Part shown: positions 1 to 8,901 of the stretch, in pieces
How positions within the stretch are numbered: the stretch's first letter is position 1
Layout: each line of letters begins with the position of its first letter
Notes under the pieces: generated by a model
Databases searched by the model: none
What the model was told of the DNA's origin: nothing
The model's input: the letters and a program-made list of their open reading frames with translations, nothing else
Program-made: the position numbers and the translations under genes
Assembly: GCF_016598775.1 (NCBI RefSeq)
Contig: NZ_CP066802.1
Span: 310,001-374,000, forward strand
Reading direction: 5' to 3'
Source of the DNA: Actinomyces weissii
Lineage (GTDB): Bacteria; Actinomycetota; Actinomycetes; Actinomycetales; Actinomycetaceae
Length of the DNA: 64,000 nt

Positions 1-2975
1 CCCGCTCCTTCGACCTGGCCGAGACCAACCTCTCCGGCGGGGTGGACCGCTGCAAGTGGCGCAACGTCGCCCCGCAGCAGAAGAAGACTGACTGCACCGG
101 CCTGGCTACCCACACCGTCACCCAGGAGGACCTGGACGCCGGAGGCTTCACGCCCTCGATCTCCTACACGGTCAAGGCCGTCAACTACCAGGGGGAGGCG
201 CTAAACACCCCCGAGCCCGTCACCGGTGCCACCACCGCGGTCCGCAGCGCGGTGCAGGTGGAGTCCGTGACCGTCACCCCGGCCAAGGACACCTACCAGG
301 TCGGTGACGTCGTCACCGTGGTGCCCCGCCTGCGCTCCCTGTGGGACCAGGCCGTCAACCTGGAGGTCACCGAGTCCAGCTTCGGGGAGACCAACCAGTG
401 CAATTGGCGCAACCTGCAGCCGGGTAACGGGGCGGTCTACAACTGCAACCCCATCACCTACACCGTCTCCGAGCAGGACGCCGCCCGCGGCAGCTGGACC
501 CCCACCATGACTGTCAGCGCCGTCCTGACTGCGGACGGCTCTGCCCTGCAGACCCTGCGCTACCAGGGAACCCCGCTGCCTGTGGCCTCGTCCTTCGACC
601 CGGCCCAGCCCGGCACCGCCCCTGGCGTGGACGACTCACTGCCTGCCTCCCTCAGTGAGGCGCAGGCCCTGGTCACCACGACGCGCACGGACAACTACCG
701 CATCCCCGCGATCGCGGTGGCCACCAACGGGGACCTGCTGGCCTCCTACGACGAGCGCCCCAAGGACAACGGCCACTTCGGTGGTGACTCCCCCAACCCC
801 AACCACATCGTGCAGCGGCGTTCCAAGGACAACGGCCGCACCTGGGAGGACCCGACCTACATCCACCAGGGTGTTGAGACGGGTGCCAAGGAGGGCTACT
901 CCGACCCCTCCTACGTGGTGGACTACCAGACCGGCAAGATCTTCAACTTCCACGTGAAGTCCTATGACGCCGGGTGGCCCCAGCCCAAGGCCGGTACAGA
1001 CGCCAGCGACCGGCGGATCATGCACGCCGAGGTCTCCGTGTCGGCGGACAACGGCTACACCTGGACCCACCGGAACATCACCGCGGAGGTGGACCAGGGC
1101 ATCAACGCCGTCGGTCGTTTCGCGGCCTCCGGCCAGGGGATCCAGATCAAGAACGGCCCGCACACCGGGCGCCTGGTGCAGCAGTTCACAGTGCGCCGGG
1201 CTGACCACACCTTCCAGGCCGTCTCCCTGTTCTCCGACGACCACGGGGACACCTGGCAGGTCGGCACCCCGGTGGGTGCAGGCATGGACGAGAACAAGGT
1301 GGTCGAGCTCTCTGACGGCTCGCTGCTGATGAACTCCCGTGACTCCGCGGGCAGCGGCTTCCGCAAGGTGTCGCACTCCACCGACGGCGGCCGCACCTGG
1401 GGGGAGGTGCGTGTGGACCGCAACCTGCCCGACTCCACCAACAACGGCCAGGTCATCCGCGCCTACCCCAACGCCGCCCCCACCGACCCCAAGGCCCAGG
1501 TGCTGCTGTTCAGCAACGCTCCTGGCTCCGGCCGCACCCGGGGGACCATCTCCCTGTCCTGCGACGACGGACGCAGCTGGGTGCAGCGCAAGGTGTTCAA
1601 CCAGGCCTTCACCGGCTACTCCACCATCGCGGTGCAGGCTGACGGCAGCATCGGTCTGCTGTCGGAGGACCAGGGCTACGGCGGCATCTTCTACCGCAAC
1701 CTGTCCATGGCCTGGGTGGGCAACCACTGCACCCAGCCGAACGCCTCTGCTGCCGCCGCCGCCAGCACGGTCTACCCGGGTACCGGCACCACGGTGACCG
1801 TGACCGTGAAGAACCCGACCGGCACCGAGCTGACCGGTCTGAGCGTGGCGGCTCCCGCCTCCGAGACGGTCACCGTGACCGCCGCTGGCGAGGTGCCGAC
1901 GACGGTGCCCGCCCAGGGCCAGGCCGTCCTGACCTTCTCTGTGCAGGCCAAGGGCGTGGGCCCGGCCGAGCTGGTATTCCCGGTCGTCTACGAAGGCGGC
2001 AGCACCCAGGTGAGCGTGAGCCTGACCGCCACGCGCGGCCCGGACGTGCGCCCGGAGGCGGTGGCCGCGGACTCCGAGGAGAGGGTCGGCGAGACCGCCC
2101 CCAACGGCCCGGCCTCTGCGGCGGTTGACGGCGACCCCAACACCTTCTGGCACACCCAGTGGAAGAACGCCTCCCCCGGCTTCGACCCGGTTACCGGGCA
2201 CTGGATCGACCTGAAGGTCAAGGACTCTGACGTCCCGGCGGACCAGACCCCCCACGTGGTGGGCCTGACCTACACGGCCCGTCAGGGCCTGAACATGGGG
2301 CGCGCCAAGGAGTACAAGATCTTCACCTCGGCTGACGGGCGGACCTGGAGCGAGGAGCCGGTAGCCTCCGGCACGCTGGCGGACACCGACACCCTGCAGC
2401 GGATCGAGCTGGACACCCACGCCCGCTACGTGCGCTTCATGGCGCTGAACAGCTACTCCACGGGCAGTAACGCCAAGTTCCTGGTGGCGGGTGAGATCGG
2501 CCTGACGGTCGCGGCCCCGCCTGCCGTGGAGCCGGAGCCGACGCCCAGCCCCTCTCCCTCCGCACCTGAGACGTCTCCGGCACCTGAGACCCCGGCACCT
2601 GAGGCCCCGGTCGTGGAGCCTGCCTTCGTGGCCGCCTCCCGCAGCGTGCCTGGGCGCACCGTGCTCCAGGGCGACTGGGACGGCGACGGCGTGAGGACCT
2701 TCGCGGTGCGCATGGGCAGCCGGGTGGTGTTCTACAACGAGAACCGGGCCGACGCCCCGGTCTACGCCTCTATCTCGATGGGGCGCAGCACGGACCAGGT
2801 GCTGGTGGGTGACTGGGACGGCGACGGCACGGACACCCTGGCCCTGCGCCGTGGCTCCGCCGTCTACCTCCAGAAGAGCCTGACCAGCACCACCACCACC
2901 AAGGTGGTGCTTGGGGCCGGTCCGGTGAAGGTGGTCCACCAGGACGGCAAGGACGTGGTGGTCCTGGCCAAGTAA
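1..2975 (+). CDS. nanH: Secreted sialidase (neuraminidase), 5' end missing
   Basis: Exo-alpha-sialidase (GH33 type) that would release terminal sialic acid from host glycans outside the cell. The reading frame is already open at the left edge, so the signal peptide and true start lie outside the window. Visible order: two related Cys-containing repeats (about 6-190 and 255-540, sharing an ETN...C.WRN pattern); the catalytic propeller with the YRIP motif near 696-707 and five Asp boxes (SxDxGxTW type) near 823-846, 1041-1064, 1233-1256, 1377-1400 and 1557-1580; a bacterial Ig/NPCBM-associated stretch near 1740-2030; an F5/8 C-type carbohydrate-binding module near 2060-2500; a Pro/Glu/Thr linker; and a C-terminal module with two GDWDGDG motifs (about 2661-2972). 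There is no LPxTG signal. The next two glycosidases carry the same last module. Confidence 0.93.
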   Translation, partial: RSFDLAETNLSGGVDRCKWRNVAPQQKKTDCTGLATHTVTQEDLDAGGFTPSISYTVKAVNYQGEALNTPEPVTGATTAVRSAVQVESVTVTPAKDTYQVGDVVTVVPRLRSLWDQAVNLEVTESSFGETNQCNWRNLQPGNGAVYNCNPITYTVSEQDAARGSWTPTMTVSAVLTADGSALQTLRYQGTPLPVASSFDPAQPGTAPGVDDSLPASLSEAQALVTTTRTDNYRIPAIAVATNGDLLASYDERPKDNGHFGGDSPNPNHIVQRRSKDNGRTWEDPTYIHQGVETGAKEGYSDPSYVVDYQTGKIFNFHVKSYDAGWPQPKAGTDASDRRIMHAEVSVSADNGYTWTHRNITAEVDQGINAVGRFAASGQGIQIKNGPHTGRLVQQFTVRRADHTFQAVSLFSDDHGDTWQVGTPVGAGMDENKVVELSDGSLLMNSRDSAGSGFRKVSHSTDGGRTWGEVRVDRNLPDSTNNGQVIRAYPNAAPTDPKAQVLLFSNAPGSGRTRGTISLSCDDGRSWVQRKVFNQAFTGYSTIAVQADGSIGLLSEDQGYGGIFYRNLSMAWVGNHCTQPNASAAAAASTVYPGTGTTVTVTVKNPTGTELTGLSVAAPASETVTVTAAGEVPTTVPAQGQAVLTFSVQAKGVGPAELVFPVVYEGGSTQVSVSLTATRGPDVRPEAVAADSEERVGETAPNGPASAAVDGDPNTFWHTQWKNASPGFDPVTGHWIDLKVKDSDVPADQTPHVVGLTYTARQGLNMGRAKEYKIFTSADGRTWSEEPVASGTLADTDTLQRIELDTHARYVRFMALNSYSTGSNAKFLVAGEIGLTVAAPPAVEPEPTPSPSPSAPETSPAPETPAPEAPVVEPAFVAASRSVPGRTVLQGDWDGDGVRTFAVRMGSRVVFYNENRADAPVYASISMGRSTDQVLVGDWDGDGTDTLALRRGSAVYLQKSLTSTTTTKVVLGAGPVKVVHQDGKDVVVLAK

Positions 2976-3016
2976 AGCCCCTCCCGGCCCTGGCCTGAGA
3001 GCCAGCGGCCAGTGCT

Positions 3017-3049
3017 CGGCCCTGCGCGGCAACCGCCTGCGCAGGGCCG
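3017..3049. terminator. Hairpin terminator between convergent genes
   Basis: An 11-bp perfect stem (3017-3027 with 3039-3049, arm CGGCCCTGCGC) with an 11-nt loop lies just after the sialidase stop and is followed by a short T-containing stretch. It sits between the sialidase and the convergent DnaQ-like gene, so it could serve both. Confidence 0.6.
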
Positions 3050-3181
3050 GGTGCTTTCTGCAACCCGACTGCTGCCCGCCACCTGCGGGCTCCTGCTCCC
3101 GCCACCTGCGGGCGGAGAGGGCGTGGCTGGAGGCCACCTCCCAGTCGGTTACGCGGGGGCGCCGCTGCCGGGACGGCAGTC

Positions 3182-3862
3182 TCAGCGGGGGCGCAGCAGA
3201 CGGGCCTGTTCCCGGGCTGCCGCCGCGTCCCAGTGCCAGCAGTCCAGCTCCTGGGCGGCAGCCAGCTCCTCGTCCCAGGGCCCGGCCTGCCCGCGCCCGA
3301 CCGCCACCTGCAGGTAGTGGCGCAGCAGCCCCGCGCAGGCGCGGGCGTCAGCCAGGGCCGTGTGGTGCTGCTCCAGCGGCACCCCCACCGCCGTGCAGCA
3401 GGAGCGCAGGGAACGCGACGGCGTCGTGATGAAGCGGCGGGCCGAGCGCATGGTGCACACCTGCGGCAGGGACGGCTCCGGCGGCAGGTGCCCGCTGCTG
3501 ACCAGGGCCGGGACCAGGAAGCCCAGGTCAAAGCGCACGTTGTGGGCTACCAGCACCCGGCCAGCCAGGTGCTGGGCCAGAAGGTCCAGCAGCTGGTCGA
3601 GGGCGGGCGCCCCAGCCAGGTCAGCCAGCGTGAGCCCGTGGATATCCGTGGGGCCTGCGTTGTGCAGGCCCTCCACCCCGATCAGGGATGACCAGGACTG
3701 CTGCTCCTGCCCTGCTGCGTCCAGCTGCACCACCCCGATCTCCAGCACCTGGTCCCGCTGGGCGGACAGCCCGGTGGTCTCCACGTCCACTACCGCGAAG
3801 CCGGTGCAGCCCCTTGCGGCCTGTGGACAGTGACTGGTAGGCGCGGCTGAGGCTGTGGACAT
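3182..3862 (-). CDS. DnaQ-like 3'-5' exonuclease (DEDDh family)
   Basis: A stand-alone DEDDh exonuclease domain of about 226 residues, the fold of the DNA polymerase III epsilon proofreading subunit. Visible motifs are Exo I (VVDVETTGL, supplying the Asp and Glu), Exo II (HNVRFDLGFL) and Exo III (HHTALADARA, supplying the His and final Asp). The start at 3862 gives a conventional N-terminus (MSTASAAP) shortly before the domain. A longer reading to 3925 is open, but its extra residues look like noise. No polymerase module is attached, so it may be either a repair or trimming nuclease or the actual epsilon-like subunit; the sequence does not decide. No strong Shine-Dalgarno sequence is visible. 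It is convergent with the sialidase and divergent from the beta-galactosidase. Confidence 0.9.
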   Translation of the reverse strand: MSTASAAPTSHCPQAARGCTGFAVVDVETTGLSAQRDQVLEIGVVQLDAAGQEQQSWSSLIGVEGLHNAGPTDIHGLTLADLAGAPALDQLLDLLAQHLAGRVLVAHNVRFDLGFLVPALVSSGHLPPEPSLPQVCTMRSARRFITTPSRSLRSCCTAVGVPLEQHHTALADARACAGLLRHYLQVAVGRGQAGPWDEELAAAQELDCWHWDAAAAREQARLLRPR

Positions 3863-3952
3863 CTGACGGATGCTATGCCATCTGAGGGATACCTGGCGGT
3901 CAAGTCCGCAAACTCTGCTTATCAACCTGTTACCTGTGAATTATTGATGGTA

Positions 3953-3964
3953 GGTTTCGAAACC
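3953..3964. promoter_or_regulatory. Perfect 12-bp palindrome, candidate operator upstream of the GH35 gene
   Basis: GGTTTCGAAACC is a perfect palindrome in a locally AT-richer stretch, about 140 bp upstream of the beta-galactosidase start and 90 bp from the divergent exonuclease start. Size, symmetry and position fit a repressor site such as a LacI-family operator. No regulator gene is adjacent, so the assignment is inference. Confidence 0.4.
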
Positions 3965-4104
3965 GCGCAGAACCGATCACGGCAATGGTGCTGGACCGGT
4001 TCCGTGCAACAAGAACACTTGCGGGCAGGTCCCGGCGCGTCCCCGGCTCCCGGGCAAGCCTGCAAGTGGGCAAGAACCCCATCCCAGATCACGAAGGAGT
4101 GACG

Positions 4105-7100
4105 ATGTCCGTCCCCCTGTCTGCCTCCGCTACGCGGGTGCGCCTACGTGGTGGGCCCGGTCGTTCCAAAGCGGCAGCCCTGGCGCTGTGCACTGCCCTC
4201 GCACTAGGCGGGACCGGCCTGTCCACGGCCAGCGCCGCCCCTGCTGACACCACCGCCCACCCAGGACTGTCTGCCGTGAACCGCTACACACCTGCAAGCA
4301 TCGTCTTCCCAGGCAATGACGGCAGGCCGCACACCGTCACCTTCGACAAGAACTCCTTCATGGTGGACGGTGAGCGCCTGAGCATCTGGTCCGGTGAGAT
4401 CCACTACTGGCGCATCCCCGACGTCAACGGCTGGCGCGACATCTTCCAGAAGATGCGCGCCAACGGCTACAACGCCGTCTCCCTGTACATGTTCTGGGGG
4501 CTGCACCAGAGCGAGGAGGGCGGGGCCTTCGACTTCACTCCCGGGACCACCAAGGACCTGGACCTGCTCCTGACCCTGGCCGCGCAGGAAGGGCTGTACG
4601 TGATCGCCCGCCCGGGCCCTTACGTCAACGCCGAGATCTCCATGGGCGGGCTGCCCGCCTACATGAGCAACTACGGCGGGGGCCTCCGCTCACAGGACGC
4701 CAAGGCCCTGGCCGCCTCCAAGTCCTGGCTCACCGCCGTCAACGAGGTGATCGCCAAGCACCAGGTCACCACCGGCGGCGGCTCAGTGCTCCTCTACCAG
4801 GTGGAGAACGAGCTCACCGAGGGCAACGAGCCCGACCGGGCCTTCCTGGCCGAGCTCACCCAGCACGTCAAGGACACCGGCATCACCGTGCCCCTGTTCC
4901 ACAACGACTGGGGCCTGGGCGGACGCCTGGCCGACACCAGCAGTACCGGCCTGGACTTCTACGCCTACGACACCTACCCGGTGGGCTTCAACTGCTCTGC
5001 CGCGCGCAAGACGATCAACGACTCGGAGGCGTCCTTCCGCCGGTTCGCGCCTGGCTCCCCGCACTTCATCACCGAGTCCCAGGGTGGGGCCTTCACCCCC
5101 TGGGGCGCCAGCTACAACGCCTCCGACTGCTACCAGTACACGGACGAGGGCTTCACCCGGCAGTGGGGGGTCCACAACATCGGCAACGGCGTCACCGCCT
5201 TCAACTTCTACATGGCCTTCGGTGGCACCAACTGGGGCTGGACCGGCTCCCCGGCGTCGGGATTCACCTCCTACGACTACGGCGCCGGCATCACCGAGGA
5301 CCGCCAGCTGACTGCCAAGGCCTCCGTGCAGAAGGAGATCGGCTACTACCAGCAGGCCGTCCCCCAGATCGCCTCCATGGACCCCGTAAAGGCCGCCAAG
5401 CCCAGCGTCAGCCCGGGTGGACGGGTAAACGTCTACCAGCGTCAGGCCACGGACAAGTCCAGCTCCGCCACCGGCAACGGAACCCAGACCATCGCACTGC
5501 GGCTGTCTGACTCCAACGACACCCGCGAGACCAGCCTCACGCTGCCGCTGGTCCTGGGCCAGGCCAAGGCCGGAAACGCCGTCGGCTTCAGCCACGACGA
5601 CCGGCACGCCGCCGTGAGCTACCAGGGCGGCTGGACCCAGGTGGCGGATGCTACCGCCGCCCAGGGCACTGTCACCCGCTCCAGCACCGTAGGGGAGACC
5701 GCTGCCCTGCGCTTCCAGGGCACCGGGGTGCGGCTGGTGGTCGCCACCGGCACCGACCACGGCGCCTTCTCTGTGCAGGTGGACGACCGCCCGGCCCAGA
5801 CCGTCACCGACGCCACGGTAGCCACGGAGCAGAACAAGCCCACCCAGCTGGTGGCCTTCGAGGTCTCCGACCTGCAGCCGGGGGAGCACACCATAACCGT
5901 GACCAACCTGGGGGGCGGCACCGGCAACGTCCTGGACATCGACGCCTTCGACGTCACCGTCCCGGCCGCCAGCAAGCCGGTGGAGGTCAACAGCTCCGAC
6001 ACCAGCAAGATCACCTACACCGGCTCCTGGACGCACGCCTCGGGCCAGTCCTGGACCGCCGGGGACATCAACGGGGACGAGAGCTTCTCCAGGCAGGCGG
6101 GGGACTCATACTCCTTCACCTTCACCGGGGTGGGCTTCGACATCATCGCCCCCTTCTCGGAGAACCACGGGCCCGCCACCGTGACGGTGGACGGGCAGGA
6201 GGCCGGAAAGACTCAGGAGCAGACCACCAACGGACCCAGGCCCCGGCAGACGGTCTTCTCCTGGCGCGCCCCGGACACCTCCGCCCCGGCTGAGCACACG
6301 GTCAAGGTGACGGTGGACGGGACCAGGTTCCCGGACTCCTCGGACAGCTTCGTGACGGTGGACGCCCTGCGCCTGTTCCCGGACGCCTCCGCGCTGCCCT
6401 CCGACTCCCCCGCAGTGCCTGAGGGCACCATCGGCTGGAGCCGCGTCCCGCAGAAGGAAGGCAGCAGCCTGCGCCTGCACGGCCGCGACGCGCTCCTGCT
6501 CACGGCGGACGCCAAGATCGCTGGCCACGAGCTGTACTACACCACCTCCCAGCTCTTCGGGGCCCCGGTGACCAGCGAGGTCGGCGCCGTCCAGTACCTG
6601 GTGGGTAAGGCTGGCGACGACGGCGAGACCGTCCTGCACTACCCGGCTGAGCCTCAGGTCACGCTGCCGGAGGGGGCCACCAAGACCTGGGACGCCGCCC
6701 GCGGCGAGCTGCGCCTGAACTACGTCCACGGGGCCCAACCGGCTGAGGTGACCGTCACCCCGGCTGGCCAGAGCCCGTTGAGCCTGCGGATCATCAGCCG
6801 GGAGAGCGCCCAGACCACCTGGATGCTGACCGCCATGAAGGACGGCCAGGCCGTGCCGGTGGCCGTGGAGGGCGTCGAGCTGGCCCGCACCGCCACCATC
6901 TCCGGTGGCACGCTGGCACTGACCGGCTCGGTCTCCCAGGCCTCCAGCCTGCGGGTCCTGGCCCCGTCCGGTACCACCGCCGTCACCTGGAACGGTGCCG
7001 CCCTGGGCGCACCGGACCAGGGGGTCGCCTCCGGCAGCCTGGAGGGGCCGAAGGCGGTGGCTGAGCAGGCCCTGTCCTTCGTCAAGCAGGAGGACAACGC

Positions 7101-8583
7101 CTACGCTGAGCCCGGCTACGACGACTCGGGCTGGACCCTGGCGGACGACAAGACCTCCAAGCAGTCTGAGGACTACCCGGGGATCGTCCGTTACCGGAAC
7201 CGCGACGGCAACTTCCAGGGGCCTGGCAGCGAGCAGGGCGTGGTGCTCGACTCCAACCACTACGGCTTCCACAACGGCTCCGTGTGGTACCGCGCCCACT
7301 ACACCGCGGCCGCGGACGACCCGGTGCTCTCCTTCAACGCCAAGGCCTCTGCGGGGGCCCCGGGCCAGGGCCGCAACCCTGGCTTCGCACAGGTCTGGGT
7401 CAACGGGCAGTTCGCCGGGGCGGTACCGGCGAGCGGCGGTTGGCAGCAGGTGCAGTCCCCGGCGGGCTCGGTCAAGGCCGGGCAGCCGGTGGTAGTGGCC
7501 GTGCTGGTCAACAACCTGGGCCTGAGCCTGGACTGGAACAACGGGGCCTGGACCAGCACCTCACAGTCCAAGGAGAACCGGGGGCTCTACGACGCCCGCC
7601 TGGGTTCCCAGGGGCCGGTCACCTGGCGTATCACCGGTGCTGGCGCCGCCTCCGCCAAGGACCCGGCCAACCCCTCCGGCACGATCTACAACAACGGTGG
7701 GCTGCAGGGGGAGAAGGCCCGCTGGTACGGCAAGGACCTGGACGACTCCTCCTGGCAGCAGGCCACTGACCTGCATGCTGCCACCCCGGGCGTGACCTGG
7801 TACCGGGCCAAGGCCCGGCTGGACGTCCCGGCTGGCCAGGACACGGCCTTCCGGCTGCGGGTGGACTCCGCTCGCTTCAGCTCCAAGACCGACCGTTCCC
7901 AGCTGACGCTGTTCGTCAACGGCTGGAACACGGGGGTCTACATCGGTGACATGGGCCCCCAGAGCTCCTTCACCGTCCCGCAGGGCTTCCTGAACCTGCA
8001 GGGGGAGAACACCATCGCCGTCGCGGTGGCCTCCAAGGAGGCCGGAGCGGGTCCGGAGGGTATCACCCTGGAGGCGGTCCACTCGACGACGGCGCCGGTG
8101 CCCGCGGCCCCGGGGCAGCCGGTGCCCCCGAGCGAGCCTCAGCCCACTGCGGAGCCGAGCGCTACGCCCAGTGCGCAGCCCACTGCCGGGCCGACCACCC
8201 CGCCTGGCGTCCCGGAGGGCAGCATGCCTGCCTACGTGGCCGCGATGCTCGGCAGCTCCCGGGCGAAGGTCTTCCACGGAGACTGGGACGGCAACGGCTC
8301 CAGGACCTGGGCGGTGCGCGTGGGCAGCCGGGTGGTGTTCTACAACGAGAACACGGTCAACGCCCCCGTCTACGCCTCTATCTCACTGGGCCGTTCCACG
8401 GACGAGGTCTACGTGGGTGACTGGGACGGGGACAGGCGCGACACCCTGGCGCTGCGCCGTGGCACGACCGTCTTCTACCAGGAGCGACTCACCAGTACCG
8501 CCACCACCAGGGGCTCGGTTCCCAAGGGGATCCCGCTCAAGGTCGTGAGGGTTGACGGAAAGGACACTCTTACCACCCAGTGA
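4105..8583 (+). CDS. Secreted beta-galactosidase, glycoside hydrolase family 35
   Basis: A 1492-residue exo-beta-galactosidase predicted to act outside the cell on terminal galactose. The start at 4105 is chosen because AAGGAG sits 7-12 bases upstream and it gives a proper signal peptide (basic start, hydrophobic core, cut near STASA). The GH35 barrel begins near residue 80 (SGEIHYWRIP; RPGPYVNAEISMGGLP). The acid/base is Glu236 in YQVENEL and the nucleophile is Glu324 in FITESQGG. Downstream lie jelly-roll and carbohydrate-binding-like beta domains up to about residue 1330, a Pro/Thr/Ser linker, and the GDWDGDG module (about 1386-1492) shared with the flanking sialidase and hexosaminidase. 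It is much longer than a minimal GH35 enzyme (600-700 residues). No sortase signal is present. Confidence 0.95.
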   Translation: MSVPLSASATRVRLRGGPGRSKAAALALCTALALGGTGLSTASAAPADTTAHPGLSAVNRYTPASIVFPGNDGRPHTVTFDKNSFMVDGERLSIWSGEIHYWRIPDVNGWRDIFQKMRANGYNAVSLYMFWGLHQSEEGGAFDFTPGTTKDLDLLLTLAAQEGLYVIARPGPYVNAEISMGGLPAYMSNYGGGLRSQDAKALAASKSWLTAVNEVIAKHQVTTGGGSVLLYQVENELTEGNEPDRAFLAELTQHVKDTGITVPLFHNDWGLGGRLADTSSTGLDFYAYDTYPVGFNCSAARKTINDSEASFRRFAPGSPHFITESQGGAFTPWGASYNASDCYQYTDEGFTRQWGVHNIGNGVTAFNFYMAFGGTNWGWTGSPASGFTSYDYGAGITEDRQLTAKASVQKEIGYYQQAVPQIASMDPVKAAKPSVSPGGRVNVYQRQATDKSSSATGNGTQTIALRLSDSNDTRETSLTLPLVLGQAKAGNAVGFSHDDRHAAVSYQGGWTQVADATAAQGTVTRSSTVGETAALRFQGTGVRLVVATGTDHGAFSVQVDDRPAQTVTDATVATEQNKPTQLVAFEVSDLQPGEHTITVTNLGGGTGNVLDIDAFDVTVPAASKPVEVNSSDTSKITYTGSWTHASGQSWTAGDINGDESFSRQAGDSYSFTFTGVGFDIIAPFSENHGPATVTVDGQEAGKTQEQTTNGPRPRQTVFSWRAPDTSAPAEHTVKVTVDGTRFPDSSDSFVTVDALRLFPDASALPSDSPAVPEGTIGWSRVPQKEGSSLRLHGRDALLLTADAKIAGHELYYTTSQLFGAPVTSEVGAVQYLVGKAGDDGETVLHYPAEPQVTLPEGATKTWDAARGELRLNYVHGAQPAEVTVTPAGQSPLSLRIISRESAQTTWMLTAMKDGQAVPVAVEGVELARTATISGGTLALTGSVSQASSLRVLAPSGTTAVTWNGAALGAPDQGVASGSLEGPKAVAEQALSFVKQEDNAYAEPGYDDSGWTLADDKTSKQSEDYPGIVRYRNRDGNFQGPGSEQGVVLDSNHYGFHNGSVWYRAHYTAAADDPVLSFNAKASAGAPGQGRNPGFAQVWVNGQFAGAVPASGGWQQVQSPAGSVKAGQPVVVAVLVNNLGLSLDWNNGAWTSTSQSKENRGLYDARLGSQGPVTWRITGAGAASAKDPANPSGTIYNNGGLQGEKARWYGKDLDDSSWQQATDLHAATPGVTWYRAKARLDVPAGQDTAFRLRVDSARFSSKTDRSQLTLFVNGWNTGVYIGDMGPQSSFTVPQGFLNLQGENTIAVAVASKEAGAGPEGITLEAVHSTTAPVPAAPGQPVPPSEPQPTAEPSATPSAQPTAGPTTPPGVPEGSMPAYVAAMLGSSRAKVFHGDWDGNGSRTWAVRVGSRVVFYNENTVNAPVYASISLGRSTDEVYVGDWDGDRRDTLALRRGTTVFYQERLTSTATTRGSVPKGIPLKVVRVDGKDTLTTQ

Positions 8584-8674
8584 CCAGCTGCCGGGGTCTG
8601 CCGCCGCCCGGCCCAGGGCTGAGGCAGGCCCCGGCCTCCCGGTACCCACCTGCCAGACCCCGACCGGCCAGGGA

Positions 8675-8775
8675 CGTACCGGTCTCGTGGTACCGATGTC
8701 CCGGTCTCGCGAGACCGGGACATATGGCTCGCGAGACCGGGACATATGGCTCACGAAACCGGTAAGGGGAGCCTT
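8675..8775 (-). repeat. Dispersed 22-bp-unit element, copy A (inverted form)
   Basis: Lies between the GH35 and GH20 genes in a 318-bp gap that otherwise shows no gene. It holds one forward unit (8687-8708), a central GC, and two reverse units (8711-8732, 8733-8754), ending in a leader that reads CTTACCGG on the minus strand. Units end in TCCCGGTCTC and begin either GTGAGCCATATG (type a) or GCGGTACCGATG (type b). The junction makes a 28-bp perfect palindrome at 8696-8723. Related copies are at 13075, 15222 and 46205. The remainder of the gap (8584-8674, 8776-8901) shows only the GH20 ribosome site at its end. Confidence 0.85.
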
Positions 8776-8901
8776 AGTGGTGTCCGTGTCCTAGACCCCC
8801 AGGACCCGCGCCGGCTTCACCACAGAGGTCCCCGCAGCAGGCCCGCCACAGGGCCCGCCCCCAACAAGCTTCCCTAACCCCGACAACCCTAGGAAGGAAC
8901 A

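Noticed and set aside
636..3137. An 833-codon open frame on the minus strand opposite the sialidase gene
   Set aside because: Composition is Gly/Val/His/Arg noise from GC-rich antisense DNA; no domain is visible and the opposite strand has clear sialidase motifs.
8687..8765. Short open frames giving peptides with repeated MSRSRE and PVSRDRD
   Set aside because: They are translations of the dispersed repeat and occur wherever the element lies; no ribosome site or conservation evidence.
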